Shown here piece after piece: positions 1 to 11,460 of a DNA stretch of 64,000 nucleotides. Every line of letters starts with the position of its first letter. Within the stretch, counting starts at the first letter, position 1. The stretch is from Trematomus loennbergii (lineage: Eukaryota; Chordata; Actinopteri; Perciformes; Nototheniidae): the NCBI GenBank assembly GCA_012861695.1, contig JAAOOA010000055.1:757212-821211 (forward strand). Reading direction: 5' to 3'. The notes beneath the pieces were generated by a model, which was given only the letters and a program-made list of their open reading frames with translations, searched no databases and had not been told where the DNA came from. The translations under genes and the position numbers were made by a program.

Positions 1-824
1 CCTCAAAATGTTTGGTTTCATTTTCATAAAACTTGAAGGGAGTATAACTAATGAAGACAAACTAACCAGTACTACACTTTTATTCTTAGCACTGTGATAT
101 AAACAGTAATATCTAAACTACTGGAAAAATGCACCATATGCTAAAGTTTCAACCAATTTCATACTGCATGTTTTTCAAAGTTGTTGCCCATGTCAACACA
201 CACACTCACTCAGCTTAGAGTATCAACAGAAAAAAGGGAACAAGAATCCGTTCTGCCTGACCCACATTCTGCGCTGACAAACAAAAACAGATTGTGTAAA
301 GCTCATAAGTTACTTAATAACTACCTGATGCAGTGCAGCTTTCAGTGCCACTATAAAACTGATTGGCTTAATACGTAGCTTAAATAACAATGGCCCTGTT
401 TCATGGTGTTCTATAGAAAGCTGTTCTTTTTTCTCTCAGCTCTAAAAAGCCGTCCTTTCTGCCGGGCAGGAAATCCAGATTGATGCCATTTTTAGAAACT
501 TGACACATCGCCTCAAGCAGCTACTCGTTTGTTCGGCTGACTGATCAGCTGATATCGCCGAACTCTCTAACCCCCGACTCATCCACCAGACTCAGGGACA
601 ATAAGACTGTTAATAACCTGAACTTTTGAAAGGACATCCATAACATTCATCTGTCTGCAACTTATATATATATCAATATTCCAATTACTTGTATATAGAC
701 TATATATTTTCTGTAAAGCACTTTGGGCTGCTTTGTGCATGAAAGGTGCTATACAAATAAAGTGTATTATTATTATTATTATTATTACATATGACAATAA
801 AAGCCTTGAATCGTGTTCCTCCAG
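1..824. other. ndfip2 intron sequence
   Basis: No exon is recognisable upstream of the acceptor at 821-824, so this is taken as the 3' part of ndfip2 intron 1. It contains one LINE-type tail (711-787). Confidence 0.6.
711..787 (+). mobile_element. LINE/SINE 3' tail with (ATT)n end
   Basis: The stretch with GCACTTTGGGCTGC and GGTGCTATACAAATAAAG, ending in ATT repeats, is the usual 3' tail of an L2-like teleost LINE or its SINE partner. Related tails lie at 33660-33752 and near 59225-59280. Only the tail is present. Confidence 0.6.
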
Positions 825-3146
825 TTCCACAATGAGGACGACTCTTCTGAGGCCTCGACCAGCGAGCCGCAGCCGTGCACTTCTGCCTCCGTCCAGGCTG
901 CCACATCCAGCCCGGACCAGAACCAGACCCAGGTGCTGGCAGGGGAAGCATCGGGATCCATCGCTCAGGGGAGTCTGACTCTGAGGCTCCTCCCCCCCCT
1001 TACGCCTCCATCGACCTGGGAGCCTCTGCAGCACCTGGTACGCACTGAATCACACTCTATATATTATGTACTTCCTCTATTTTCCAGTTCCTAACTCATG
1101 AGTCAGTGATGATTTCCATGACAGCGCTAACACATTGGCTTCATAACATGCAGTCCTGTTTCTTCCCCTTTTCTTTTTTAGCAGCAAACAATTAGTGGTT
1201 TTTTCAAGACATAGTAATTGTACATCTTAAGTTTGTCTGTCCGAAATTGTCCGATCAATACGAACATTAGGGAGCGATCAGGACTTCACAGTGAAATCAT
1301 ACGTTTGTAAAAATAAAATCTGGCCTATGAGGTTATACGAAATCAGTCCACTTTCTCCATCCAATAGTTCCAGTTTGTGATTGACAGATGATGTTATCCT
1401 CTCCATTTTGTAAATGTCCATGGTAATATCCATCCATGCGTTTAAAGTTGGGCTATCAGGTGATAACCACTTCTTTGTAAGAGCTTTTTTACTCGCCACC
1501 AGCAACAGATTTAATACATATCAGCTTTTTCAGTCCATCCTTGAGGTATGAGTCCAAAAACCAAAGTCTTACTCTCCATGGGAACATGACATTTGGCATT
1601 ATGTATCTCTCTCCAAAAGACCTCAATAACAGGGCAGTCCCAGAAAACATAATGATTTGCATTTTAATTTCCACAGCAGTCTTGGGAGTTTTTTCATCCC
1701 CTTTTAACCCCCTCTTCTCCCTCTCTGTTTCTCCCCACAGAGACCAGTTACAGAGCGGACTTCCCAGTGCCCCCCCCCTACAGCGTCGCCACCTCACTGC
1801 CCACTTATGACGAAGCAGAGAACGCCAAAGCAGCCGCACTGGCTACCTCCGCTGTGGATATGATGCCACAGGTGAGGACACACGCTCACACATATGTCAC
1901 TGTTCTGTGTTTCTATTACCTTGTTTCATTAAAGTCTTGTTAAGTACAATTAACTGCAAGCTTGGGATGCTGATTCTGCAACTTACAGACACTTATGAAC
2001 TAAATAAATGGTAGTAATTGGTCTTCATTACATGTAGAAGTTGTATTACGTCTCTTATGTGCTAAGCTACATATGATGAATTCCACCAGTATCAGATGAG
2101 TCATTCTTCTTTAGAGTTAATTTAAAGATGATTTGTGGCAACGCCTCTTAGTCAAACAGCTCTCAGGGTGATCTGTGGTCTTTGTGTAGTGGATGTTTAA
2201 CTGAATGTATATTTGGTAAATGCAGGATGATGAATTCCCTCCCAGAGACGATTTCAGTGACGCCGATCAGCTCCGAGTTGGGAACGATGGAATCTTCATG
2301 TTGGCCTTTTTCAGTAAGTCTGAGGGCTTGAGCCACGATTAATATTATAATTGTTCAACTCCAGTGTCATGTATCCCTTTTAGGATTGTTCCTGACGTAA
2401 ACACATGGCGTAACGTGACGTCACACAAGGCCAACATTAAGATGATTATCGTCTCGTGTTTGCATTTCATTTAAAGTAGTCCCAACAACATGCAATTCTC
2501 ACCCTACATAAATGCCCAGGGCAAAAACACATTTCTTTATTATTGATTCTGCAATAAATAAGTGTTTTGAAGACTTGGCATTGCTATGTCTTTTGTCATT
2601 GTAAAACCATTTGAGTGGTTGCCTCTGTGTTTACCCCTGCCATTTCTTTATTCTTATTTTTAACATCTGTTTTCCCCTGCAGTGGCCTTCCTGTTTTAAC
2701 TGGATCGGGTTCTGCCTCTCCTTCTGTCTGACAAACACCATCGCCGGACGCTACGGAGCAATCTGCGGCTTCGGCCTCTCCCTCATCAAGTGGATCCTCA
2801 TCGTCAGGGTACGTTCACGGTTGTACTTTCTGTGCCTAATTGAATTGTAACTTCCTTGTGTACTGAATGTGACGGTCTGTGTGTTCAGTTCTCTGACTAC
2901 TTCACCGGCTACTTCAACGGGCAATACTGGCTCTGGTGGATCTTCCTGCTGCTCGGTAAATATATTGCAATGTTTATATATTATTTTTGAAGTCTTGCAT
3001 TATTTTGCCCTTTCTCAAGTGAACTGTCTTTTCCCTCGCCAGGCATCCTGCTGTTCTTCAGGGGATTCATTAACTATCTTAAAGTCCGCAACATGTCAGA
3101 GAATATGGCGACTAACCATAGAACACGCCTGTTCTTCCTCTACTGA
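825..3146 (+). CDS. ndfip2: NEDD4 family-interacting protein 2 (5' end outside the window)
   Basis: Membrane adaptor of endosomes and Golgi that recruits and activates Nedd4-family HECT ubiquitin ligases through PY motifs (known family role). Six coding exons are seen: 825-1037, 1741-1871, 2226-2313, 2683-2808, 2889-2955 and 3043-3146, with GT-AG borders and matching phases. The product shows PPPPY and PPPY motifs, then LPTYDEAE, then three membrane segments (MAFLFNWIGFCLSF; the GRYGAICGFGLSLIKWILIV stretch; the WLWWIFLLLG stretch) and the end RTRLFFLY. Residues such as TNTIAGRYGAICGF and DYFTGYFNGQYW match NDFIP2 rather than NDFIP1. About 242 residues are visible; the first exon must lie upstream. 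Two single-base defects break the frame: one G too few at the G run 968-971 and one T too many at 2694-2697. Both lie in homopolymers, so I read them as consensus errors. Confidence 0.92.
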
Positions 3147-5390
3147 AAAGGTAAATATCTTCGAAAAAGTAGGTCACAACATCGCTGCTTTCTGTAATGT
3201 TTTTTATCTGATTTCTCAGGTTTCCACATTATTACCATTCCTTTCTGATGTAACCCCCGCCCCGCCCCGCCCCGCCCCTTCCTCTAATGACCTGAGTGAG
3301 AAGCCTTGCAGTGAAGAGAGGAGACGGGGAAGAGAACGTAGGGAGAAAGTGCTACTAGTCTCATTAAAAAACGCCTCACTGAACTCAGTCGAAAAACAAG
3401 TCTTTGATGATCAGTCTCCTCCCTGGCTTTGTTTTTCATTTCCCTTTGATTCAAAGCTCTTAACATTTAAGAAAGGGTCCCATGTAAATTCGCCCAAAAC
3501 GAGATATCAAAGAGATTAAAAGTCGTGGAAACATCACAATGGAACTATTTCAATGAAACAAAAACGCAATAACTTCCCCTGTGTAAACAAACGAGACACC
3601 AGTGCTTTCAGCTTGTGTCTGACATTTACAAACAGACAATGTACAGGAAGTGGAAACATTTGATATTCAAATCTCCCCGTCAGCTTTACCTATCATTTAA
3701 TGCGACAAAGATCAAGGATCAAGAGTGCAGCTTGATTGACCTTTTGCTCATTAAATGATATCGTGGAGCAGTTTGAGCTCTCGCTAAGCCATTCCACAAT
3801 GTTTAAGTTCAGGGAGTTTAGAAAAAGTCTTACTTTATTACAGTAGCATTTTTACATTTTAACTAACGTGTGGCGAAAGTCAGTCTACTTGAGCTGACAG
3901 TGTGCATCCTTCTAACATCTGAGCCAAGAGGAAATGTAGAATATTTTCATCCTGATCGCAGAGACCCTGAAGCTTTTAGTGTTTCTTCAAATATGACTGA
4001 ATTAATTCAAAACTAATCAATGAATTAAGGTATTTTGAAATAGCTGGAAAAGGAAACAAGATATTTTTAATACTCTCTTTTGAGCCACTAGCAGACAAAT
4101 GTGTGCTTTACTAAAAAAATACCAAAAGCTAACTACAGAAGTTGCTTGGTTCTGCTTTCTTTGCCTTTTATAAGACTTGCTGATCCGACCTATGCAGTGA
4201 AGATGTTCATCATGACATACTTAGAGGAGCAGGGCTACACTTGAATCAAAGACAAATGGAAAAGCATCTGCCTAACTATCAAAACCAAATCTTTGTTCAG
4301 AAAACACATCTGGCGAAACAGTAACTGAGGAGATCAGAGGAGGCTCTTTGGATGAATCAGTGTTTCCAGATCGGAGGAAAGTAGCCCGAAAAGCAGCTTC
4401 ATAATATTAATAATTAGCATTTGAAATATGGTTGCGTGCCAGGTTAGAATAAAACTCTTAGGAATAAAGAGCTGTATGCAATTTAGTGATTTGTAAAGAC
4501 CTACAATAGTCCTGTGATCGTGGAATAGGAGCACACTTGCCAACAAAATATTTTGATTACTAATAATTGTAATAAAAACTATTAAAATATGACTGGTTGT
4601 TCATGCAGAGAAACACTTGGATCACGCCCTCGGACTTTAGCTTTTACGATCAGGAAAAAAAAGATATTTTCATAGAGCGAGAAGCGTTTCCTGTTAGCAT
4701 GTTGCTTATAGAGAAATCATTTGGTAAACTGAGAACATTATCAGTGATGAAGCCCGTGGAAATGGATCCTGACTGGACGAATAAAAACAGGCTTTTTTTG
4801 TGATTATTTTTGTCATCCAGAAAATGAAATGTATATACCAGCTTATGCCAATTCATAATATTTGCACTTTGAATAACTTTCTGTACAGTATGATGTGTGG
4901 ATCTGCTTAACTTGATGTGGTGGATAGAGAGAAAAACTAGTAGCCATCCAAGTTTAACAACTGGAATTCTTAATCATCCCAAATGGATAATTTGCCTTTT
5001 GCACTTTTTGTTTTTCAAAAATGATAATATTGTTATTGTGTGTCTCGTTGCGTTACGTCTACTCTAGCCTAAACTGTGACAGCTTAAGTATTGGCCAACT
5101 TTTAAAATGCTTTTCTTTCCTCTCTTTCGAACTCTAAAGCCTCTTTCAGCGATGTCAAGGACTCAAAGCTCTGCTGCATGATTTATCCAGAGAACGAGTA
5201 AGGGTTAATATTAGAATGAATCTTAACTACATTTCTTTGTTTGTAAATAAAGAAAGAAAAATCACACGGCAGCCAAACTATTTTTTGTCCGAGGTAATCC
5301 TTGTAACGTCGTCTGAAACAGGTGTTATGCATTTATTGTAACTGGAATTTAATGACCAATGATTTCTTGCAAAAATGCCAATAAAGTTCA
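3147..5390 (+). other. ndfip2 3' UTR
   Basis: AT-rich sequence without coding signal follows the ndfip2 stop. AATAAA signals lie at 5246-5251 and 5380-5385, the second followed by GT-rich sequence, which suggests a 3' UTR of about 2.2 kb. Where the transcript ends is inferred. Confidence 0.5.
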
Positions 5391-7204
5391 AATGCCTGCC
5401 GGTTAAAATGTTATGTTTAATTGTCTTTTTTTGCACTTAAAACCTGAGTTTTCAAGTTGTCATCAAGTTTATGGTGTATTATCACCCCTGTCCTTCAATA
5501 ACCAGATCAATAATCAAACAATCCAACCAGGTACATCACATTCAAGAGAAAGTTAAATAGATAAGATATTATCAAATAAACAATGATACCAGTAGCAAGC
5601 ACTGCACTGGGTTTACTATCACTGCTAGTTGTATTCATTAGGTCCACCAGATGGAGGCAAATACTTGTTGTCAGCTTCTACTGTAGTAGTTTACTAGCAA
5701 CACTACTATATTTGGGTCATGAGAAAGCACCTCGAAACATCAAAAAAAGTCTGGGATGCTATAAACGTCATTGTTTTATTTAATTGATGACGCTTTTAGG
5801 GCATGCATGGGTCATCATCCACACAAAACATCCTTCTTTTTCAGCTAAAATAACGCTGTATTTGTTCATTTGTCTTCAAGAAATAAAAGTACTCTATAAT
5901 CAGAGCTTATGTTCAGCGAAAAGACCCGAAAAGAGGGCAAATAGAAATGAAGCGCTCCATAAATATGTATGGAGGAAGAGAACAACTAAGGAGGAAGACT
6001 GGAGGAAAACCACGGAAACATCTGGAGTTTCCTGTGAGTTAGTCAGAGGCTAAATGTCAACACAAACAAACAGCTGGACTACATATTCTATAAAAGGGTA
6101 TTTCTGTTGCACACCACAATAGGAGTAATGATCTTCTCAGGAAGTGTAAATCAGACTGAATGAGTGTCCAAGGTTAAAAAAAGCTCAAACATGTTGTATG
6201 CTTTCAACACCAAACACAGCAGCTGGTAAATATATTACAAACGTCCTGCCTCAGAGTTTCAGAAGAGAGAAGATGATCCTTCAGCTGCTCTGGATTCTTC
6301 CCCCAGATGTCCTCCATTGAAGCTGCATGTCTACAAGTGTGTGACAAACAAAAGCATCTGTCTTAACATCCAACACAACTGCACTTTAATCAATATATGT
6401 TAATGAATACAAAAACAAACCGTTCCCACAGTGTGGCAGACGTCCATTCACTGAAACACAAAATAAATAATATCATTAACATTTTAAGTTGAATTTATTT
6501 AGATTAGTTGCAAATGAAACCATGTTGCAAACATTCAAGCTAACCGTGTGTAGTGTAGTGTGTATGACGTGGAACAATAGGATATTCACACTGAATAATT
6601 CACTTTTCATTCATATCTATTTAAAACATTTAAGCTTATATGAAAGTGTGTTTTAAGGAAACACTAAATTACCTAGTTTTGGGATCTGTGGCAAGTTGTA
6701 TCACATTAAAACACTTGTTTAGTAACAGATATGACTACTGAGTCGTTGCTGAATCATAGAGAAGTCAGACACAGTTTTCACAGATGGTAATGACAGAAAA
6801 TAGGCAACATGTGCTGTAAATTAAAGGTACAACTGCTGCTGAATATGTTACACAAAATAATGCAATAAGCTTAACAAACCATATATCCACCACAGTATAA
6901 CTTATGAAGTCTTTAAAGTACTTAAAGGACATTTAACTGCAGGTAGCTTGGTTGTGTTAGGCTATGTCAACAGGTGGAGTTGATTATCTCAGACAATAAC
7001 AGAGGGAAAAATCTTAAAAACTCGATATAAAAACACAATTCCTCCTTACATAATCACTACTTTTCACCCCTGCATTATTTAGGTTTATTAGACAGCTTTC
7101 AACGTTTTTTATTTCGCCTCAAACAAATTACCAACTGTACAGAAAGCACGAGTTAGCAACAAACGCAGAGACTCGTGTTTGTTTGTTTGTTTGTGTGTTT
7201 GTTG
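5391..7204. other. intergenic, no gene seen
   Basis: AT-rich sequence between ndfip2 and a transposon cluster. Short ORFs at 5583-6053 have no splice context, family resemblance or coding bias that I can see. Confidence 0.5.
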
Positions 7205-9040
7205 AGGCTGTGGACTCGAGTCACATGACTTGGACTCGATTCAGACTCGAGTCACCAATTTGATGACTTTGGACTCGACTTGACAAAATCAAAAACATTT
7301 GCGACTCGACTTGGACTTGAACACCAATGACTCGGGACTTGACTTGGACTTGAGCCCTCTGACTTGAGGTGACTTGATAATTTAATTCAGAGGTCTCCAA
7401 CACGCCGATCGCGAGATGCCGCTTGAAGAGCAGACTCCCGTCGGGGAGAGCACAATCTCCAGCCGCTTCTACTCTTGCTGAGAATCCTTGCAGGCAGGGG
7501 CGGGTCTTTATTTAGCTGGGCCACCATGCGGCCATCATATGTGAGGACACACTAGGATCATACCATTATGTGAAAGAAGGGTGGGGGGCAGACGCTCCAA
7601 AGACAGCAGGTGTAGTGGTACAGGCCAGCTACACAGAGCGACGGGGAGACAGATTTAAATGCAAGCGCGTCGGAAAAAGTCAAGAAATGAGCGAAAACCG
7701 AAAAAATAAGCAGCATCTGGCTGCATGTCAATGATATTGGAGAAAGCAAAGCTGAGTGCAGGATTTGTAAAATGAATTTTTTTTGGTAACCACTCAGGAT
7801 TTATTGTCAGAGGTGGGAGAAGTTCAGATCTTGTACTTGAGTAAAAGTACCAGAGTGTAGGAATACTCAGTTACAATAAAAAGTTCTGCATTCAAAATGT
7901 TACAAGTAAAAGTACAAAAGTATTATCATCAAAATGTAGTTAAAGTACCACCTGCAGAGGGATCTAGATTCAGGTGTTCTTTTCCCCATAGAGACGCCTC
8001 GCTGCACATTATCCCTTGCATAAAGATAGATTGTGGGTCCCTTATAACATGTTGTACACAGTGGAAATAAACATTCTGGTTACCTCAACATCAGGGATCT
8101 TATCAATTAAACTCCTTCTGAATCAAACCGTCACGGTAGCATTACCTTACTGATCCTCTTACAATAGAAGAAAACACGTTATTTTACCAGCAGAGAGAAA
8201 ATAGATTATTACAGTATTAATGTGACTAATAAAGAGCAGTTTAATTATTAAGTATTATTCTGTTGATGGGTGTCATTACATTTGGTGAAAAGCACATAAT
8301 GACTTGTTTAAGACTCGTTTTGTCAAAGTTTAGGAATTGGACTTGACTTGAACTTGCCCATCCTGACTTGAGACTTGACTTGGACTTGACTTGAGCACAA
8401 AGACTTGAGACTTGACTCGACTTGAGCGCAAAGACTTGAGACTTGACTCGGACTTGCAAAACAATGACTTGGTCCCACCTCTGGCTTTAACTGACCTCAT
8501 AACTCACAGGAAAGTACACTTCTTTCTGTCGTTTTCACCATATCTCTCATGTTTCATCTTGTCGTCCTCCATGCGTCGTTATGGAGATTCATAACCGGCG
8601 TCTGTGCGAGGTATCCGCTCGAGCTGTTTATTCGCCGCCGCCTCCCTCTCGCGACAGTTCGCCGACCCGAGCGAAGTCGCGTGCGTCCTAGCGAAATGGG
8701 AATCACAGGATGAGTTTCTTCGAGTTTCTTTTATATTATTTTAGTTGCTACTTTTCTTAATAACCCTAATTCACTTATCAGTATGTCTTTTTTCGAAACT
8801 GTACCTTGTGCATTTAAATCTAGGCTATTCCAAATTGTAATTCACTTGCTAACTTATAATGTAAATAGTTAACATTGTTTAAAGTAAGTATGAGTGTTAA
8901 AATAAACGAGTAAAAATATACAATATTTGCCTCTTAACTGCAGTGGAGTAGAAGTATAAAGTAACATTAAATGGAACTACTTTTTTACCTAAGTACTTAA
9001 GTACAATACTTGAGTAAATGTACTTTTCACTGCCTATCTG
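7205..9040. mobile_element. composite of nested hAT-type elements
   Basis: Two repeat families are interleaved. The first is built of ACTTGGACTCGA-like runs at 7210-7390 and 8300-8483 and ends at 8483 with CCCACCTCTG. The second starts at 7808 with CAGAGGTGGGAGAAG; its far side, with AAGTACTTAAGTACAATACT, lies at 8935-9040. Both share the CAGAGGTGGG terminus common in fish hAT MITEs. Between them, 7712-7786 encodes a BED-type zinc-finger remnant (W-L-H-V-N-D-I-G then C-R-I-C-K). The nesting order is not resolved. Confidence 0.55.
7712..7786 (+). pseudogene. BED zinc-finger fragment of a hAT transposase
   Basis: In one plus frame the codons read as a tryptophan followed by HVNDIGESKAECRICKMNFF, which fits the start of a BED finger (aromatic residues, then Cys-x2-Cys) as in ZBED/hAT transposases. 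The frame is not open around it, so it is a decayed remnant inside the 7.2-9.0 kb composite. Confidence 0.45.
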
Positions 9041-9271
9041 TTTTTTAATCGAGGTAAAGGTGCGCGTAATTTGTCGATCTATCCACTTTACGCATGCGTC
9101 AGCGTTGCATGAATCTTCCATACATTGACTTTTATCCCTTTTTAATGCACAGTTTTGCTGCACTACTAGATGATAGTTTACTACGTTGTTTACATGTGAT
9201 GCGTTCAGCAGCTGAGCCTCTCTGCAGGGAAAGAGTAAACACCCCGGAAGTCTCATCGTGCAAGAAGCAGC

Positions 9272-10543
9272 ATGGCACCGGTGTGGAATAACTTGTTGAC
9301 GTTTTCCCTTCTCTACAAACAACCTGCGCATTCTGCTATCCCGTCAACATTGGTAAGTAAATACTGTTAGTGGACAGTGTTGTTGTTTTACGCGTGGGTC
9401 AGGTTTACTCACAGTAACGCTAACATTTATCAGAAAGGTCTGAATGTGTTTTTTGTCACGTTCCACTTCCGTGTTTACAACCTCACAATGGCGTAGCGTA
9501 AACAGTACTGTTTTATGTAAGACACTACATGTATATTGTATTTTTATAAAACGGACAAGTCAAATCAAGCAATCTGATTGGTTCTTAGCCGTGGTATACT
9601 GAGCGTATACCACGGGTAGAATTGTAGTTACTTTTCACAACAAGTCAGTATCCCTCCGCGTCTGAGAAAAACTGTATACAGTTGGGCTGAAATGCAAACT
9701 GCCTGCTTCGCGTCGGGCCGAACCACGCCCCTTAACTGTGATATAATGGCCATATACCACGGCCTGTCGTGAGCTATTGCTTAAATATAGTTTAATGTTG
9801 ACCTTTTTATGTTTTTAATTTTAAAAGCTTTCTGTGCCAACATGTTTGTTGTCCTGAATACTAAGATATTTAAATCTCCTGTGGTGCATCAGTCTCCTGA
9901 ATGTGTTCAGAAACGGATTTACTTTGATCACTTTTCGTAACATCTATGAAGCTTGTTGAAATACACGAGATTCATTATCTACTATTTTCTGACAGGTATT
10001 TTGACAAATATAAAGCTGTTTTATCATCTTCAAATCACTGAAACCAGTGGGGGAGGAGGTTATTTTGGACCCTTTATTTGAAGTATGAGTAGAAGGTGAG
10101 CTGATGTAGAATGGCTTGATTTAATTTCATAGTTTAGGAAACCGTGACAAATGTATTATTGTATTTGTCATAAAAAATCATGTTGATGTTTCTTGAGAAA
10201 ATATATGTTTAATCAGTCAAATGTACTTAAGTACTTAATGCAGAAAGAATACATTTAACCACTCTAAATATTCTATAAATAATTAAAAGGGAAACAATTA
10301 CCACGTAGAGAAATACAGCAGCCATCAGTCGCTGAGATAACATCAACCCTTCTGTACGCCTTACTTTTTTGACGAAATATTTGTTTCCCGAGGTGAAGAA
10401 TATTTAAAAAATGCACAATAAATACCTGAAAAAGTAAAGAGAAAAACTAGTTTTTAAAATGTTAAACCAGAATAATCCTAACGCTGTCTTCCCTCTCTTC
10501 ATTTCTCCCCAAGATGAGTGCAGAGTTTCTGGAACACATCTGA
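9272..10543 (+). CDS. possible two-exon microprotein, unidentified
   Basis: At 9272 an ATG in fair context (AGCAGCATGG) opens 27 codons, starting MAPVWNNLLTFSLLY, which end exactly at a good donor, GTAAGT, at 9353. A pyrimidine-rich acceptor ending at 10513 would add MSAEFLEHI and a stop at 10541-10543 in the same phase, giving 36 residues. I recognise no family. Nearby DNA is transposon-rich, so this may be the first exon of a gene whose other exons I cannot find, or chance. Confidence 0.22.
9545..9785. mobile_element. possible inverted-repeat element around TATACCACGG
   Basis: CCGTGGTATACTGAGCG, GCGTATACCACGGG and CATATACCACGGCC recur within 240 bases in opposite orientations. The pattern looks like a degraded inverted-repeat transposon; its ends are not defined. 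Confidence 0.35.
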
Positions 10544-11040
10544 GGACGGCCGGGTTTCTTCACTTCTTCTCTTCTTCCTCCACTCGTGGTAAAATATGGC
10601 ATTTAAAAGTCTTAGTAAGCGCAAACCTTTAAATGTCTTCAGAACGTCTTAGGAAAGTAAAAACTTTAGAAATGCCATAATAGTTTACTACGCCACAAGT
10701 CATTTAATAGTGTCAGAAAAAGTCATAGGAAAGTCATAGTATATAGTATAGCAAAAAATTCATAAGAGTGATTAAAAGTCACAAGCATTTCATTACAATG
10801 TTTGCCAAAGAGAAGTTACAAAAAACAATGACATTTTTCATAAAAAGTCGTTTTAAAAAAGTCATTTTAAAAAGTCAGAGCAGAAAATCATTAAACTGCA
10901 AAAAGTCATAGAAAAGTTAATTAAATTGACAATAATTAGCAAATAATGTCCTTAAAATGTGAAATGCCTTTAGAAAATCATAAATAGTTTCTAAAAGTCA
11001 TTAATGACGTATAAAATAAATGTCATTATTTTTTTATTTT
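9790..11040. other. AT-rich intergenic, no gene seen
   Basis: Low-complexity AT-rich DNA, with AAAAGTCAT-like words repeated between 10600 and 11010. Apart from the possible exon at 10514-10543, no coding or RNA signal is seen. Confidence 0.45.
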
Positions 11041-11099
11041 TTTAAAAGGTGAATATTACTCGTCATGATAAATATAACTTAAACCATTCCTCATTGTAT

Positions 11100-11240
11100 G
11101 ACCCAGTGGCTCACCTGGTAGGGCAGGTGCACAGTGAGCCAGGAAGAATCCTAAATGCCAGGGTTCGTATCCCCCTGCGGCTGCAGTGCTGCTTTTCAGG
11201 ACCAAAAAAGCAAACATTTGGGGCAAAAAAAAAAGATTTT
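11100..11240 (+). mobile_element. tRNA-derived SINE head
   Basis: The segment has a Pol III A-box-like TGGCTCACCTGGTAGGG followed about 50 bases later by a B box, GGGTTCGTATCCC. It runs into an A-rich tail at 11228-11238. This is the usual head of a tRNA-derived SINE. It is on the opposite strand to the tRNA-like array just downstream. Confidence 0.55.
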
Positions 11241-11460
11241 CTGCAATTTTGTAATCCTGATCTGCTCATTCTGCTCTCCTACGCTACCTGCCTCTCATCC
11301 TACGCTACTCGACCCTATGCTTCCTGCCTCACTTACTATGAACTACCTGCCTCACTTGCTATGAACTACCTGCCTCATCTACTGTGCCTAACTCAGCTAC
11401 TCCGAGTATCGAACCTCGTACATGCTAAGCGACAGACCTGAACTCGACTTAGAAAACGCA

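Noticed and set aside
2869..3519. 216-codon plus ORF across the end of ndfip2
   Set aside because: It runs through two introns in the wrong frame. The spliced ndfip2 reading explains the conserved parts.
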